DNA from: Photobacterium swingsii
GTDB taxonomy: Bacteria; Pseudomonadota; Gammaproteobacteria; Enterobacterales; Vibrionaceae
DNA: 64,000 nucleotides
NCBI RefSeq assembly: GCF_024346715.1
Contig: NZ_AP024853.1
Location: 1,054,001-1,118,000 of the forward strand
Direction: 5' to 3'
Part shown: positions 1 through 9,725 of the stretch, in pieces
Position numbering within the stretch: the stretch's first letter is position 1
How the letters are laid out: each line of letters begins with the position of its first letter
The notes under the pieces: generated by a model
What the model saw: only the letters and a program-made list of their open reading frames with translations
What the model was told of the DNA's origin: nothing
The model's database searches: none
Program-made: the position numbers and the translations under genes

Positions 1-132
1 ACCAACCACAAAGATCATCAGGTATAAGCCAATGTGATTTTGTTTTTCATTCGTCGTGGTTGCTCTTATCTCTGGTTCGACTAACAACTGCTTCGCATTC
101 AAAGTATGAAGGGTATAGCTTAATGGATTCAT
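1..132 (-). CDS. N-terminus of a membrane protein, cut by the window edge
   Basis: An open frame begins with ATG at 132 and runs leftward off the window without a stop, giving 44 codons. The first 32 or so residues are hydrophilic; a hydrophobic run (HIGLYLMIFVVG) then begins, which suggests the first membrane helix of an integral membrane protein. It is divergent from the SgrR-like regulator with under 70 bases between starts, the usual layout of a regulator and its target. SgrR-family genes often sit beside sugar or drug efflux MFS genes, so an MFS transporter is a reasonable guess. Too little is visible to assign a family. Confidence 0.5.
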   Translation of the reverse strand, partial: MNPLSYTLHTLNAKQLLVEPEIRATTTNEKQNHIGLYLMIFVVG

Positions 133-198
133 GATTTTTTCCTGTACTCACATTTTGTTGTGGTTATTATTAGTCAAAAAACAGGAAGTAATAATGAT

Positions 199-1884
199 AT
201 GGTAGGAAACCAGAGTTCACCTTTTATTAATCAAGTTCATCTGCAGCGCCTCAAGCAGCTGTGCGATCATTATGAGCCGCACCAAACCACCAAAACAGAC
301 ATCCCGACCCTGTCTAAGCAACTAAACTGCTCTGATCGAAATGTTGCCAAGTTAGTTAAAACACTAGCGAATATTGGTTGGCTTTCGTGGCAACCGGGAA
401 GAGGGCGTGGAAATAAATCAGAAATCACTATCCTGACGAATTTTGAAGCGACCTTAATGCAGGTTCTTGAGCTGTACTGTCACAAAGGGCAATTGAGTGA
501 AGCATCGCGTTATGCTGATATATTTGGGTTTAACAACACTTTCCGAAAGCGCTTACCGCATTGGCTATCAGCAGCACAAGAAAACCTAAAAGCACAGAAC
601 ACCCTTATTACGCTTGTTCCTTATACCATCCCCAACTTTCACCCACTCTGGGCTTACCGTGCGGCTTCACGGCTCTATGTGGATGCCCTGTTCGATACTT
701 TATTGAAGTATGACAGCGAAACAAAAACTATTCGTCCTCATTTAGCGCACTATTATGAATTTAGAGACAATGAATTATGGCTCCGTCTTCGCCCCGATGT
801 GGTCTTTCACAATGGTGAGAAGCTCACAGCCAAACATGTCGCAACTTGCATAACCGATCGGGTAGGTAAACCTCACACCTATCAACAGCTGTATCGCCAT
901 ATTAAAGCCGTTCGCACTCAGGGATCTTGGGTTATTTTGGCAATGACTCACAAGCAACACGCGATTCTCCATATTCTTGCTGATATGCACTCGGCCATCT
1001 ATCTCGAATCAAATGACGATGATATTCCCTATGGTACAGGACCATTCAAGCTGGAATCATACGATAAACATCAATGGGTGCTGGTTAAAAACCCAGACTA
1101 TTTTTCCAATGGTGGTTTTATCGATAAAGCTGAATTTTGGACCAGCGATACCGCAGAGGCAAAAGTTCAGGGCCATATTGTCCATCACGGTTATTCATCT
1201 AATGGCTTCATCGCTTGCGATCAAATTCCACTCCAAACGGGTTGCGATATCATTTCGTTTCCAACCACCAAAAGCTCATTGTCGATGGATGAAAAAGCCT
1301 GGATTTTTCACCATGCGCGAGAGTTTTGTCATCATGTCACTCAGGATATTTTGCCTGTCGCCAACTCGGTCGTCGGTTACCACCAGCACCAAGGCGTCTA
1401 CCTATATCATCATGAGATGAAGCGACCAACTCAAACACTCAAGGTGTTGGCATCACACTCCAATAAATACCGCATCCAATTGCTTCACTATCTAGAAAGC
1501 AAAGGGGCTAACATTGAAGTATTTTCTGACGACGAATCCCAACATACCCAATACGACATGGCTATCGGTGGCTATGTATTCTCCGATGACGATATGTTTG
1601 GTTACTACAAGTGGCTCATTTGCAGCTCAGTCTTTAAGTACTGCTTATCGCCACAACAACAAGCGGTCTTTTTGAATATTGTCGATAAGCTCTTACTCAC
1701 CAGCAGTAGCGAAACCCATTACTTAGATCAGCTTCACCGTTGTGAAGATTGGCTCATTCAACATGGCGTCTTCTTCCCTTTATGGCGAGATTCACTCAGT
1801 TATAACTTTGATAAATCACTACAAGGTGCAGAAACAGACAGCGCAGGCACGGTATCGCTAAGAAAGTTGTGGTTTGAGGATTAA
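199..1884 (+). CDS. SgrR-like transcriptional regulator with solute-binding domain
   Basis: The protein has an N-terminal winged-helix segment (about residues 1-100, with LSKQLNCSDRNVAKLVKTL and a GWLSWQPGRGRG turn as in E. coli SgrR). A long C-terminal domain like the family-5 oligopeptide-binding proteins follows (LWLRLRPDVVFHNGEKLTAKHV, YGTGPFKLESY). Proteins of this type sense a small ligand in the cytoplasm and switch a neighbouring transporter gene. I place the start at ATG 199, behind an AGGAAG sequence; an in-frame GTG at 160 would add 13 residues. The partial membrane protein to the left is the obvious candidate target. The ligand is unknown, and true SgrR function (glucose-phosphate stress, with an sgrS RNA) is not shown here. 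Confidence 0.8.
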   Translation: MVGNQSSPFINQVHLQRLKQLCDHYEPHQTTKTDIPTLSKQLNCSDRNVAKLVKTLANIGWLSWQPGRGRGNKSEITILTNFEATLMQVLELYCHKGQLSEASRYADIFGFNNTFRKRLPHWLSAAQENLKAQNTLITLVPYTIPNFHPLWAYRAASRLYVDALFDTLLKYDSETKTIRPHLAHYYEFRDNELWLRLRPDVVFHNGEKLTAKHVATCITDRVGKPHTYQQLYRHIKAVRTQGSWVILAMTHKQHAILHILADMHSAIYLESNDDDIPYGTGPFKLESYDKHQWVLVKNPDYFSNGGFIDKAEFWTSDTAEAKVQGHIVHHGYSSNGFIACDQIPLQTGCDIISFPTTKSSLSMDEKAWIFHHAREFCHHVTQDILPVANSVVGYHQHQGVYLYHHEMKRPTQTLKVLASHSNKYRIQLLHYLESKGANIEVFSDDESQHTQYDMAIGGYVFSDDDMFGYYKWLICSSVFKYCLSPQQQAVFLNIVDKLLLTSSSETHYLDQLHRCEDWLIQHGVFFPLWRDSLSYNFDKSLQGAETDSAGTVSLRKLWFED

Positions 1885-1908
1885 CACTGTTAGCCGCTTA
1901 ACAAAAGA

Positions 1909-1936
1909 AAAGAGGTATATTTTCATATACCTCTTT
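1909..1936. terminator. Bidirectional terminator between convergent genes
   Basis: A perfect 12-bp inverted repeat (AAAGAGGTATAT / ATATACCTCTTT) with a 4-base loop lies between the regulator stop and the DJ-1 family stop. A-rich and T-rich flanks allow it to work on both strands. Confidence 0.75.
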
Positions 1937-1982
1937 GATCTTATTTCTCTCCCGTCAGTTCTGCTGACAGATCTAATCGTAT

Positions 1983-2549
1983 TTACCAGTGCTCAAAGTA
2001 AATATGGCTCGCTTGCCAATCAACTTTTTGCGGATCGTCTGTGAGCAGAGCTTTTGCCACAGTGAAAGCAAATTCAAAGCTAACCCCTAAGCCTTTGCCA
2101 CTGATAAATTTACCGTCGATCACCACTTTTTGATCGACAAAATTGCCATCAGCAAACTTCTTCTCAAGGCCACCACCTGTGGTGTAATTACGCCCTTGTA
2201 ACAAGTTATTCGCCGCTAACACTTTAGCGCCTGATGAGCATAAGGCGCAGATGTATTTGTCGGCCTCAATATGCTGCTGCAAAAACTCAACCACCATAGG
2301 GTTAGCCGATAAATTATCCGTTCCTTTCGGGCCGCCAGGCATCATCACGGCATCGTAAGTTTGATGGCATTTATTGGCTAAGGTGTCATCGGCACTGATC
2401 CGTGTTTCAAAGTAGGTTTGCAGCGCCGTGGTTTCCATGCACGACAGCACATCCACCTTAATATCTAAACGACGCATAATGTCGATAAAGACAACCGCTT
2501 CACCTTCTTCAAAGCCGTCTGCCAACAGTACCGCTACGTGTTTTTCCAT
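1983..2549 (-). CDS. DJ-1/PfpI family protein
   Basis: This 188-residue protein of the DJ-1/PfpI superfamily has a Rossmann-like start (VAVLLADGFEEGEAV) and the nucleophile-elbow cysteine in ICALCSSGAKVL. It resembles YajL/ThiJ proteins, which are linked to glyoxal or oxidative damage repair or to chaperone activity. The start at 2549 follows AGGAGCGAACAAG; a longer reading would run back into the eda gene. It is the last gene of a kdgK-eda-DJ-1 unit, only 11 bases after eda. A role in dealing with reactive aldehydes made during uronate breakdown is possible but is inference only. Confidence 0.8.
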   Translation of the reverse strand: MEKHVAVLLADGFEEGEAVVFIDIMRRLDIKVDVLSCMETTALQTYFETRISADDTLANKCHQTYDAVMMPGGPKGTDNLSANPMVVEFLQQHIEADKYICALCSSGAKVLAANNLLQGRNYTTGGGLEKKFADGNFVDQKVVIDGKFISGKGLGVSFEFAFTVAKALLTDDPQKVDWQASHIYFEHW

Positions 2550-2560
2550 CTTGTTCGCTC

Positions 2561-3214
2561 CTATTCGCTTTGGCTCTGGTTTAGACCGAGCAGCGCGCAC
2601 GTTTCACGTACATTATTTGCTATCGTCGGCCAATCATTGGCACGAATGGCAGCGGTTGGTGCTATCCAAGTTCCACCACACGTAAAGACTTGAGGAATAA
2701 CCAAATACTCCATTAAATTGGCAGGCTTAACACCGCCTGTTGGCATTAATTGAATATTGCCATAAGGGCCAGTGAGTGATTTCAGCATGCTGATCCCACC
2801 TGAGGCTTCGGCAGGGAAAAACTTCATGGCTTGAATGCCCATCTCCAAGGCCTGTTCCACTTGGCTCGGATTATTAACACCAGGAATAATTTTGATGCCC
2901 TTTTCTAGACAATGCTTAACGGTATTGGGATTAAAGCCAGGGCTCACCACAAAATCAGCGCCTGCTGCCATTGCCGCGTCTGCCTGTTCGCCCGTTAATA
3001 TCGTGCCAGCGCACAAGGTGATCTCAGGGTAAGCAGCACGAATTTGCGCGATAGCATCAGCGGCGGCTTCGGTACGAAACGTAATTTCAGCCGCTGGCAA
3101 ACCATTTTCCATCAGCACTTTCGCCAAAGGGACTGCATCTTTCGCATCTTCAATTTGAATAACCGGCATCACACGCAGCGCCCGTAACGCATCTATCCAT
3201 GTATTAGTTTTCAT
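2561..3214 (-). CDS. eda: KDPG/KHG aldolase (Eda)
   Basis: This 217-residue class I aldolase cleaves 2-keto-3-deoxy-6-phosphogluconate to pyruvate and glyceraldehyde-3-phosphate. The family signatures are visible: the catalytic Glu in AAEITFRTEAA and the Schiff-base Lys in GIQAMKFFPAE, followed by a phosphate-binding GPYGNIQLMPTGGV region. Its start overlaps the end of kdgK by 11 bases, so the two steps are translationally coupled. It is the final step for the uronate half of the glycosaminoglycan disaccharide. A second KDPG-type aldolase at 63334-63975 is more like the galactonate enzyme. Confidence 0.93.
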   Translation of the reverse strand: MKTNTWIDALRALRVMPVIQIEDAKDAVPLAKVLMENGLPAAEITFRTEAAADAIAQIRAAYPEITLCAGTILTGEQADAAMAAGADFVVSPGFNPNTVKHCLEKGIKIIPGVNNPSQVEQALEMGIQAMKFFPAEASGGISMLKSLTGPYGNIQLMPTGGVKPANLMEYLVIPQVFTCGGTWIAPTAAIRANDWPTIANNVRETCALLGLNQSQSE

Positions 3215-4184
3215 TTACTTCACTCATCGCTGTCGTTATATGATTAATTTGGTTAGTGGGCACAATCGCGCCTTTGCATTGAATAACTTGGGCGGCTAAT
3301 GCATTGCCCCAATAACACGATTCCGCCATAGACATGCCATGGCACCACGCCGCTAAATAAGCGCCATTAAAGGAATCACCTGCCGCTGTTGTATCAACAA
3401 CTTGGTCAACTTTCTGACCCGCCACAACACCTCGCTCTTGGTGACAAGACCACATCGCACCGTCAGCCCCCAACTTCACCACCACTTGGTCAATCCCCAA
3501 ATGATGAAGACGATCGGCAATCTGCTCTGGTGGCGTATTGTCTTGATCAAGCAATAAGTCTTCATCATCAGCTGTCACCAGCGCGATATCGCTGAGTTGA
3601 TAAAGACGGTCTAGCCACTTACGCGCATCACTGGGATTCGGCCATAAACGCGGACGATAATTCGAGTCCACGGCAATTTTCACGTTATGTTGTTTTAACG
3701 AAGCCAAAGCATGCAACAGCGCCGTTTTACCTTCATCAGGTAGAATCGCTAGCGATATACCCGACAAATAAATAAGGTCCATGGTTTTAAGCTGCTCAAC
3801 GACAGCAAAAAAGCCATTGTGCTCGCACAAATATCGCGCGGCAGAATCGTTACGCCAGTAATGAAAACTACGCTCGCCAAAATCATCAATTTGAATGGCA
3901 TAAAGCCCCGGCAGCTTACCTTCCATCGTCAGTACCAGAGAAGTATCAATGCCTTCTTGCTGCCACATAGCTCGCATGTTTTGGCTGTAGCTATCACAAC
4001 CTAAGCCTGTAACGTAATAAGGTGTTAGCCCAGTGCAAAGGCGGGAAAGATAAACGGCAGTATTGAGCGTATCGCCACCATAGCTTTGCATTTGACTTTC
4101 AAAAGGCTTACCACTGAGTTCAATCATGCATTCGCCAATAATGGCAACTTTCTTTTGGGAAGTGGGTTGTCGCATCTTCATCAT
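3204..4184 (-). CDS. kdgK: 2-keto-3-deoxygluconate kinase (KdgK)
   Basis: This 326-residue PfkB-family sugar kinase has the N-terminal GGDTLNTAVYLSRL substrate loop and the C-terminal DTTAAGDSFNGAYLAAW signature with the catalytic Asp. It phosphorylates KDG, the product of KduD, to KDPG, which the overlapping eda gene product then cleaves. Methionines at residues 1, 2 and 4 are all possible starts. A terminator-like hairpin separates it from kbaY upstream. It is the only PfkB kinase in the locus; tagatose-6-phosphate kinase activity cannot be excluded from sequence alone, but its pairing with eda argues for KDG. Confidence 0.9.
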   Translation of the reverse strand: MMKMRQPTSQKKVAIIGECMIELSGKPFESQMQSYGGDTLNTAVYLSRLCTGLTPYYVTGLGCDSYSQNMRAMWQQEGIDTSLVLTMEGKLPGLYAIQIDDFGERSFHYWRNDSAARYLCEHNGFFAVVEQLKTMDLIYLSGISLAILPDEGKTALLHALASLKQHNVKIAVDSNYRPRLWPNPSDARKWLDRLYQLSDIALVTADDEDLLLDQDNTPPEQIADRLHHLGIDQVVVKLGADGAMWSCHQERGVVAGQKVDQVVDTTAAGDSFNGAYLAAWCHGMSMAESCYWGNALAAQVIQCKGAIVPTNQINHITTAMSEVNEN

Positions 4185-4207
4185 TTATTGACCTAACGAA
4201 TCAGATT

Positions 4208-4258
4208 AAAAAAAGGGCTATGGTATTAGCGATGGGGGGAACACCAATATTCATAGCC
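4208..4258 (-). terminator. Terminator between kbaY and kdgK
   Basis: Read leftward, GGCTATG and CATAGCC arms enclose a bulged stem and are followed by C and then seven T residues. This is a canonical intrinsic terminator on the minus strand between the kbaY stop and the kdgK start. The kdgK-eda-DJ-1 genes may therefore have their own promoter or depend on partial readthrough. Confidence 0.65.
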
Positions 4259-4305
4259 AGGAGCATTAAGATAGTGTTTTGTAAATTGTCAGAGTTACGC
4301 AGGTA

Positions 4306-5169
<864 letters not shown>

Positions 5170-5182
5170 CTAAAGACCTTCG

Positions 5183-5225
5183 TTAACTTTCGCTTTAATC
5201 TTATTCGAAAAAGAAAGAAAGTAAA
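5183..5225. promoter_or_regulatory. Putative AgaR operator cluster upstream of kbaY
   Basis: CTTTCGCTTT and, slightly further from the gene, GAAAGAAAG (CTTTC repeats on the other strand) lie 23-65 bases upstream of kbaY. DeoR-family AgaR proteins are reported to bind tandem CTTTC-type repeats (recalled from the literature). The same words recur in front of other genes of this locus. Confidence 0.45.
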
Positions 5226-5269
5226 TAGATCAAGATCACACTACACTTTCAAAGTGAAAACTTACGAAA

Positions 5270-6751
5270 CTAAAAGAAATGTGACATTTTCGATGTGTAA
5301 CAGGTAATGCCTTTACGTAAAAGGTTGTTTTTAGGCCTTAACGCCCTGCCACTAACCACTTCTAACGCCTTATCAGCTAGATTTTGTCGTAATAAACGGC
5401 GTGATAATGGCGTCTGCTCTTGGGTGTAGTCACTCAAAAACAAAACCGTTACCTCTTTCGTTTTGAAAGTTCCGATAACATGGGCGTCTATGGCTGGGAT
5501 TTGAAAGTCAAAATCGCCTTTTTCTATCTCTAATGGCAGCTCTTGTGCTTGCCACAAGCCAGTACGCCCGCCTACATAAAGAGCTATGTTCAACGCGCGC
5601 AGCGACCAAAAACTACTGGCAGGGCCGCTATAATTGTCAACTAAGCGGCTATCATCGTCGAAAACCCCTTGGGTTGGAGCACCTGACTTAAGCGCGCCAT
5701 TCGCAATGAAGTATTGAAGATTAGTGCGAAAAGCGCGTTTTGCTTCACCTATCTCTATCGCACTCGATTGTTGATCGACAGCAGCCAACAAGGGCACAGC
5801 AGCAGACAAGCGATAACAGGCACTTCGGCCAAACAAGGGCAAACCTTGAGGAGTAAAGAAGTAACGATAACCCGCCACAAAATCACTCATGGCTTGGTGA
5901 ATAAAGGTCGCGTCGTAGTCAGGATCAATCTGATCGATCCAGTACAGAGAATAGAAAAAGCCCCACACATTGTAATAGTCGTAATTGCCATTCGCGCCGT
6001 CACGGAACCAGCCATCACCGACATAAAACTCTTTTATTCTTTGATATTTACTGTGATCAACCCACTCTTTACCGGTTAAATCTTTCAACACGAAACTTAC
6101 GGTTAAGGTGAAAAGCTGCCAGTTATTATCCAGTGTTTTAAGTGGCGGAATTTGTTCAAACCACGCGGCAATTTGCTGTTGTTGCTGGGTATCCAGTTGC
6201 TGCCAAATATGCGCTTTGGTCAGCCAGAGGGTTAACGCTAAATCTGCACTTTCACAAATTCGCTGATCATAGTCGTGCAATGTGCCCCAGTAGCCTTTAT
6301 GACTCGGATCCGTTCCTGCTAGCAATGCTGTGCGGATAATGTTTACCACATCAATCGACTTACCATTTAAACCTTGTAAAGGCGTGTACTCGCCCTCTTG
6401 ACTATGAAGCCAAGTCGCCAAGGTTGGAAGCACGCGGCTAACGCCTTCGATAGCATCTGTACGCGCGGTCTGTTGGCTCGGCCGACCGGGGTAATAGGCG
6501 TGGGTATAATCCCATACTGCATAATGTTCAAAGGCTTCCGCAGTATAAGCCACCAAGGCTTCGCATTGCGCTTTCAGTGACGCGCCATCGTTACTGAACA
6601 ACTTACGAATGGTTTCATCATGCTGCTGATAGGCCGACTTGCGATGACACAAGCGCACGATGTTTTCCTTAAATAGCTTGAAATACATGGCCGCATCAGG
6701 GTGTTCATAGGGGATGGTTGGCCGCGGCGTCGCAGCAATAGTCTTAGGCAT
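5270..6751 (-). CDS. DUF2264 family protein, probable carbohydrate-active enzyme
   Basis: This 493-residue protein has no signal peptide and many Trp/Tyr-rich helices (DNNWQLFTLTVSFVLK, YVGDGWFRDGANGNYDYYNVWGFFYSLYW, VDNYSGPASSFWSLRALNIAL). That pattern fits an alpha/alpha barrel and matches what I recall of DUF2264 (PF10022). Relatives of this family have been linked to beta-glucuronidase activity (CAZy GH154, as I recall), but the substrate is not established here. It sits between kbaY and an exported sulfatase on the same strand, so it probably acts in the cytoplasm on glycosaminoglycan fragments. It could remove saturated or modified uronates that the GH105 enzyme cannot handle. Confidence 0.7.
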   Translation of the reverse strand: MPKTIAATPRPTIPYEHPDAAMYFKLFKENIVRLCHRKSAYQQHDETIRKLFSNDGASLKAQCEALVAYTAEAFEHYAVWDYTHAYYPGRPSQQTARTDAIEGVSRVLPTLATWLHSQEGEYTPLQGLNGKSIDVVNIIRTALLAGTDPSHKGYWGTLHDYDQRICESADLALTLWLTKAHIWQQLDTQQQQQIAAWFEQIPPLKTLDNNWQLFTLTVSFVLKDLTGKEWVDHSKYQRIKEFYVGDGWFRDGANGNYDYYNVWGFFYSLYWIDQIDPDYDATFIHQAMSDFVAGYRYFFTPQGLPLFGRSACYRLSAAVPLLAAVDQQSSAIEIGEAKRAFRTNLQYFIANGALKSGAPTQGVFDDDSRLVDNYSGPASSFWSLRALNIALYVGGRTGLWQAQELPLEIEKGDFDFQIPAIDAHVIGTFKTKEVTVLFLSDYTQEQTPLSRRLLRQNLADKALEVVSGRALRPKNNLLRKGITCYTSKMSHFF

Positions 6752-6786
6752 GGGATGTCTCTTTACAGGTAGAAGCAGATAAAGAA

Positions 6787-6804
6787 AGGCCTCCGAAGAG
6801 GCCT
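6787..6804 (-). terminator. Hairpin between sulfatase and DUF2264 gene
   Basis: A 7-bp perfect stem (AGGCCTC/GAGGCCT) with a 4-base loop follows the sulfatase stop on the minus strand. The downstream T-run is weak, so it may attenuate rather than stop transcription. Confidence 0.4.
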
Positions 6805-6813
6805 AATTACACG

Positions 6814-8421
6814 TTACTTGGCAGAATCAGTCAGAATTTGGTAGCGATCTTGCCCCCAAGCGATTGGTGCTGGCTTGGTTTTAATCCAATCGTAAAAAGC
6901 CATTTTCAGCTCTTTCATTTTTTCTGGGTATTGCTTAGCGAGGTTTTTCGACTCAGCAGGATCTTTGGCATAGTTGTAAAGCTCGTACTCACCTTTGCCA
7001 TCATCGTAATAATGCAAAGACCAGTTCTGATCTTTAATCGCCCACTCCCCTTTTGAATGCTTTTCAATGTAAGGGCTTGGAATGAATTCATTGGTCTCGT
7101 AAGTGATCCATTTCCAGTAGTTACTCCAAAAATCAGCATTACTTGAATCGTAGTGAAGTGCGCGTGGACCCGCCCAGTACAAGTAAGGGTGCGGTTGCTC
7201 AGCCTTGCCTTTTAGCAAGGGCATAATGTCTTTACCGTCCACTTTCATTTCTGTTGGGATCTTAATACCTGCAGCCGCCAGTGCGGTTGGCAGAATATCC
7301 ATTGCAGAAATCATCGTATTATCTGAACGGCCTTCTGGAAGATGACCTTTCCAGTGGGCAATAAACGGAACATGTACCCCGCCACGGTAACGCTGGCCTT
7401 TAAATGCGCGATCCATGCCGTTCATTGGCATAGGTGATTCATGCACGGCGCCGTTATCTGAAAGGAAGAAGATCAGGGTGTTCTCGTACTCACCCATTTC
7501 TTTCAATTTAGCGATGATTTTGCCGATTCCTTCATCCGACGCATTCACGTGGGCATAGTACTTATCGACTTCAAGATTACCGGTATTAAAGCGCTCCATG
7601 AACTTAGCAGGTGCCGGCTGTTCTAGCGGAATATGTGGCACGCTGTAAGCTAAGTTGATGAAGAAAGGCTGCTTTTCTTTATCCGCTTTTTCAATAAACT
7701 GGATCGCCTCATTGGTCAGGTTATAAGTGAGGTAACCTGGCGCTGGCGCACTCTTTCCATTACGGAATACGGTCGGTGAATTATATAACGCAGCGCCTGA
7801 CACATAGTAGCTGTAGGAATAATCGAAGCCACGCTCTTCAGGGCCGTAGCCTGGTTCAGCAAGCGAGATTTGATTATCGTGGTAATCACGACTTTGTTCA
7901 TCTTTAGGTATGAACTCTTTGCGGACTTTGGCGTTGTGGTACTTACCAATATTGGCCGTTGCATAACCGTTTTCATTCATTAATGCAGGCAGCAGTTTGA
8001 TATCAAGCGGGATCCCCAGCTTGGCATCATCATTACTGTAGGTACCAAAACTATGAGGGAAACGGCCTGTCATCATACCTGCACGAGAAGGGCCACAAAC
8101 AGGGGTTGCAACGTAGGCATTCGTCATCCGCACGCCTTCATTGGCTAGCTGGGTGATGTTTGGCATCGAGCGCTTCGCCGCATCATAAAGCTGGTCAAAA
8201 TCGCCGTCGTAGCGCGCGGGTACCGGACGCTTAACCAATTCATCTTTATTTATATTATCTAGGGCAAAGTCCAATTGCGCAGACCCAAGATCATCCATCA
8301 CAATCAATAACACATTGGGTTGTTCCACTTTTTCTGCCGCCTGACTCAGGGTCGGGGTAACAGCACAAGCAGCCGCAACAAAACCAGCCAGTATGGTTTT
8401 TTTCGGCAGTAACAGATTCAT
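6814..8421 (-). CDS. Secreted sulfatase (S1 family), Sec signal
   Basis: This 535-residue arylsulfatase-family enzyme begins with a Sec-type signal peptide (Lys-rich start, hydrophobic stretch, likely cut near SQAA). The FGly motif is C109-G-P-S-R in TPVCGPSRAGMMTGR. Metal-site residues are visible in VLLIVMDDLG and FFLSDNGAVHE. It would remove sulfate esters from glycosaminoglycan oligosaccharides outside the cytoplasm, and GalNAc-6-sulfatase-type activity is a reasonable guess. It lies next to the maturase gene that would convert Cys109 to formylglycine. The exact position specificity (4-O, 6-O or 2-O) cannot be read from the sequence. Confidence 0.88.
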   Translation of the reverse strand: MNLLLPKKTILAGFVAAACAVTPTLSQAAEKVEQPNVLLIVMDDLGSAQLDFALDNINKDELVKRPVPARYDGDFDQLYDAAKRSMPNITQLANEGVRMTNAYVATPVCGPSRAGMMTGRFPHSFGTYSNDDAKLGIPLDIKLLPALMNENGYATANIGKYHNAKVRKEFIPKDEQSRDYHDNQISLAEPGYGPEERGFDYSYSYYVSGAALYNSPTVFRNGKSAPAPGYLTYNLTNEAIQFIEKADKEKQPFFINLAYSVPHIPLEQPAPAKFMERFNTGNLEVDKYYAHVNASDEGIGKIIAKLKEMGEYENTLIFFLSDNGAVHESPMPMNGMDRAFKGQRYRGGVHVPFIAHWKGHLPEGRSDNTMISAMDILPTALAAAGIKIPTEMKVDGKDIMPLLKGKAEQPHPYLYWAGPRALHYDSSNADFWSNYWKWITYETNEFIPSPYIEKHSKGEWAIKDQNWSLHYYDDGKGEYELYNYAKDPAESKNLAKQYPEKMKELKMAFYDWIKTKPAPIAWGQDRYQILTDSAK

Positions 8422-8471
8422 TCTCTACTCCTTTATTTGAGGGTTAACTGTTGATTTGAAACCGAGTAAAA

Positions 8472-9725
8472 CTAACGAGGTTGCTCGCTATGCTTTAAAT
8501 TCTTGAGAGTCGCCATTACGCTTGCGGCAACACCACCACGCTGAATTTCTTGAGTCATTAAGTGCATGGCTGGCGCTGTATGGTGGAAAATGCGTTGATA
8601 AGAAGCGCACAGATAATTCTGCTTATATTTCTCGCCTTGAATGGGCGAAATGCGGTGTTTAGGGCAACCGCCATAACACAATGCATGGACTTCACATTGC
8701 TGGCATTTATCGGTCAATTTGGTCTGCTTGGCTTTGCCAAATCGCAGTTGCTGTTTGCTGGTTGCTAGCGAGGCGATGTTCGTGGTTGCGATATTGCCCA
8801 ATTTATTGGCGGGGTAAACGTAATGGTCACATGAATACATGTCGCCATTGGCTTCCAAGATCATGGCTTGACCACACTCTTTGGATTGCACGCACACCGA
8901 AGCTGGGTAACCCATCCAAGTGGCGAGAATACTATCGAACATACGGACAAACACAGTACCGACATCCTCTTTCACCCACTCATCGAATACATCCGTCATA
9001 AACTGGCCATAGCCTTTAGCAGGCACAGAAAAGTGGGCTAATTTGGCGTCTAAATTTAGGGTGTAATGGCCGCTGGCCGCGCTTTGGCAGCTAGGCTCAA
9101 CTTCAACAATGGGAATAAATTGCATGAACTGCGCGCCTAATTGTTTTAGCGCGAGATAGGTTTCCTTACCACGGTGCCAGTTCTTATCGTTAATCACCGT
9201 GAGGGTATTGAACTCAACCTGATACTCTTTGAGTAAATCAATCGCTTGCTTAACACGCGCAAAGGTTGGTTTTCCGTTTACCGAAATACGATACTGATCG
9301 TGCACCTCGGCTACACCATCAATCGACACCCCAATCAGAAAGTTATGTTGCTTGAAAAATGCCGCCCACTGGCGATTAATCGCTATCGCATTGGTCTGAA
9401 AACTGTTGGTAATGGTTTTGCCGTTGGCATACTGCGCTTGGTATTTCACAACCGATTCATAAAATGCCAATCCCGCCAGTGTTGGCTCACCTCCTTGCCA
9501 TGCAAAATCGATGGTATCGGCATCTTGAGATCGAATGTAATCACGCACATAGCGCTTTAGCATCCCATCCGACATACGATCAGATGACATGCCCGCAGGC
9601 GTAACCTCACCGCCATCGAGCATGGTTTCTTTTTCAAGATAGAAGCAATAATCACACTTTAAGTTACAACGATAACTCGCAGGCTTTGCCATCATATGAA
9701 AACGGGCGTTCTGTGTTTGCTTCAT
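8472..9725 (-). CDS. Anaerobic sulfatase-maturating radical SAM enzyme
   Basis: This 417-residue radical SAM protein has the CX3CX2C cluster motif (C20-NLK-C24-DY-C27) and a C-terminal SPASM-type cysteine region (CQQCEVHALCYGGCPKHR) for auxiliary Fe-S clusters. The family oxidises the active-site Cys or Ser of sulfatases to formylglycine in the cytoplasm before export. All three sulfatases here have Cys-type sites, so one maturase can serve them all. It is 50 bases upstream of the Sec-type sulfatase and probably heads that transcript. A CRP-like site and GAAAG repeats lie upstream of its start. Confidence 0.92.
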   Translation of the reverse strand: MKQTQNARFHMMAKPASYRCNLKCDYCFYLEKETMLDGGEVTPAGMSSDRMSDGMLKRYVRDYIRSQDADTIDFAWQGGEPTLAGLAFYESVVKYQAQYANGKTITNSFQTNAIAINRQWAAFFKQHNFLIGVSIDGVAEVHDQYRISVNGKPTFARVKQAIDLLKEYQVEFNTLTVINDKNWHRGKETYLALKQLGAQFMQFIPIVEVEPSCQSAASGHYTLNLDAKLAHFSVPAKGYGQFMTDVFDEWVKEDVGTVFVRMFDSILATWMGYPASVCVQSKECGQAMILEANGDMYSCDHYVYPANKLGNIATTNIASLATSKQQLRFGKAKQTKLTDKCQQCEVHALCYGGCPKHRISPIQGEKYKQNYLCASYQRIFHHTAPAMHLMTQEIQRGGVAASVMATLKNLKHSEQPR

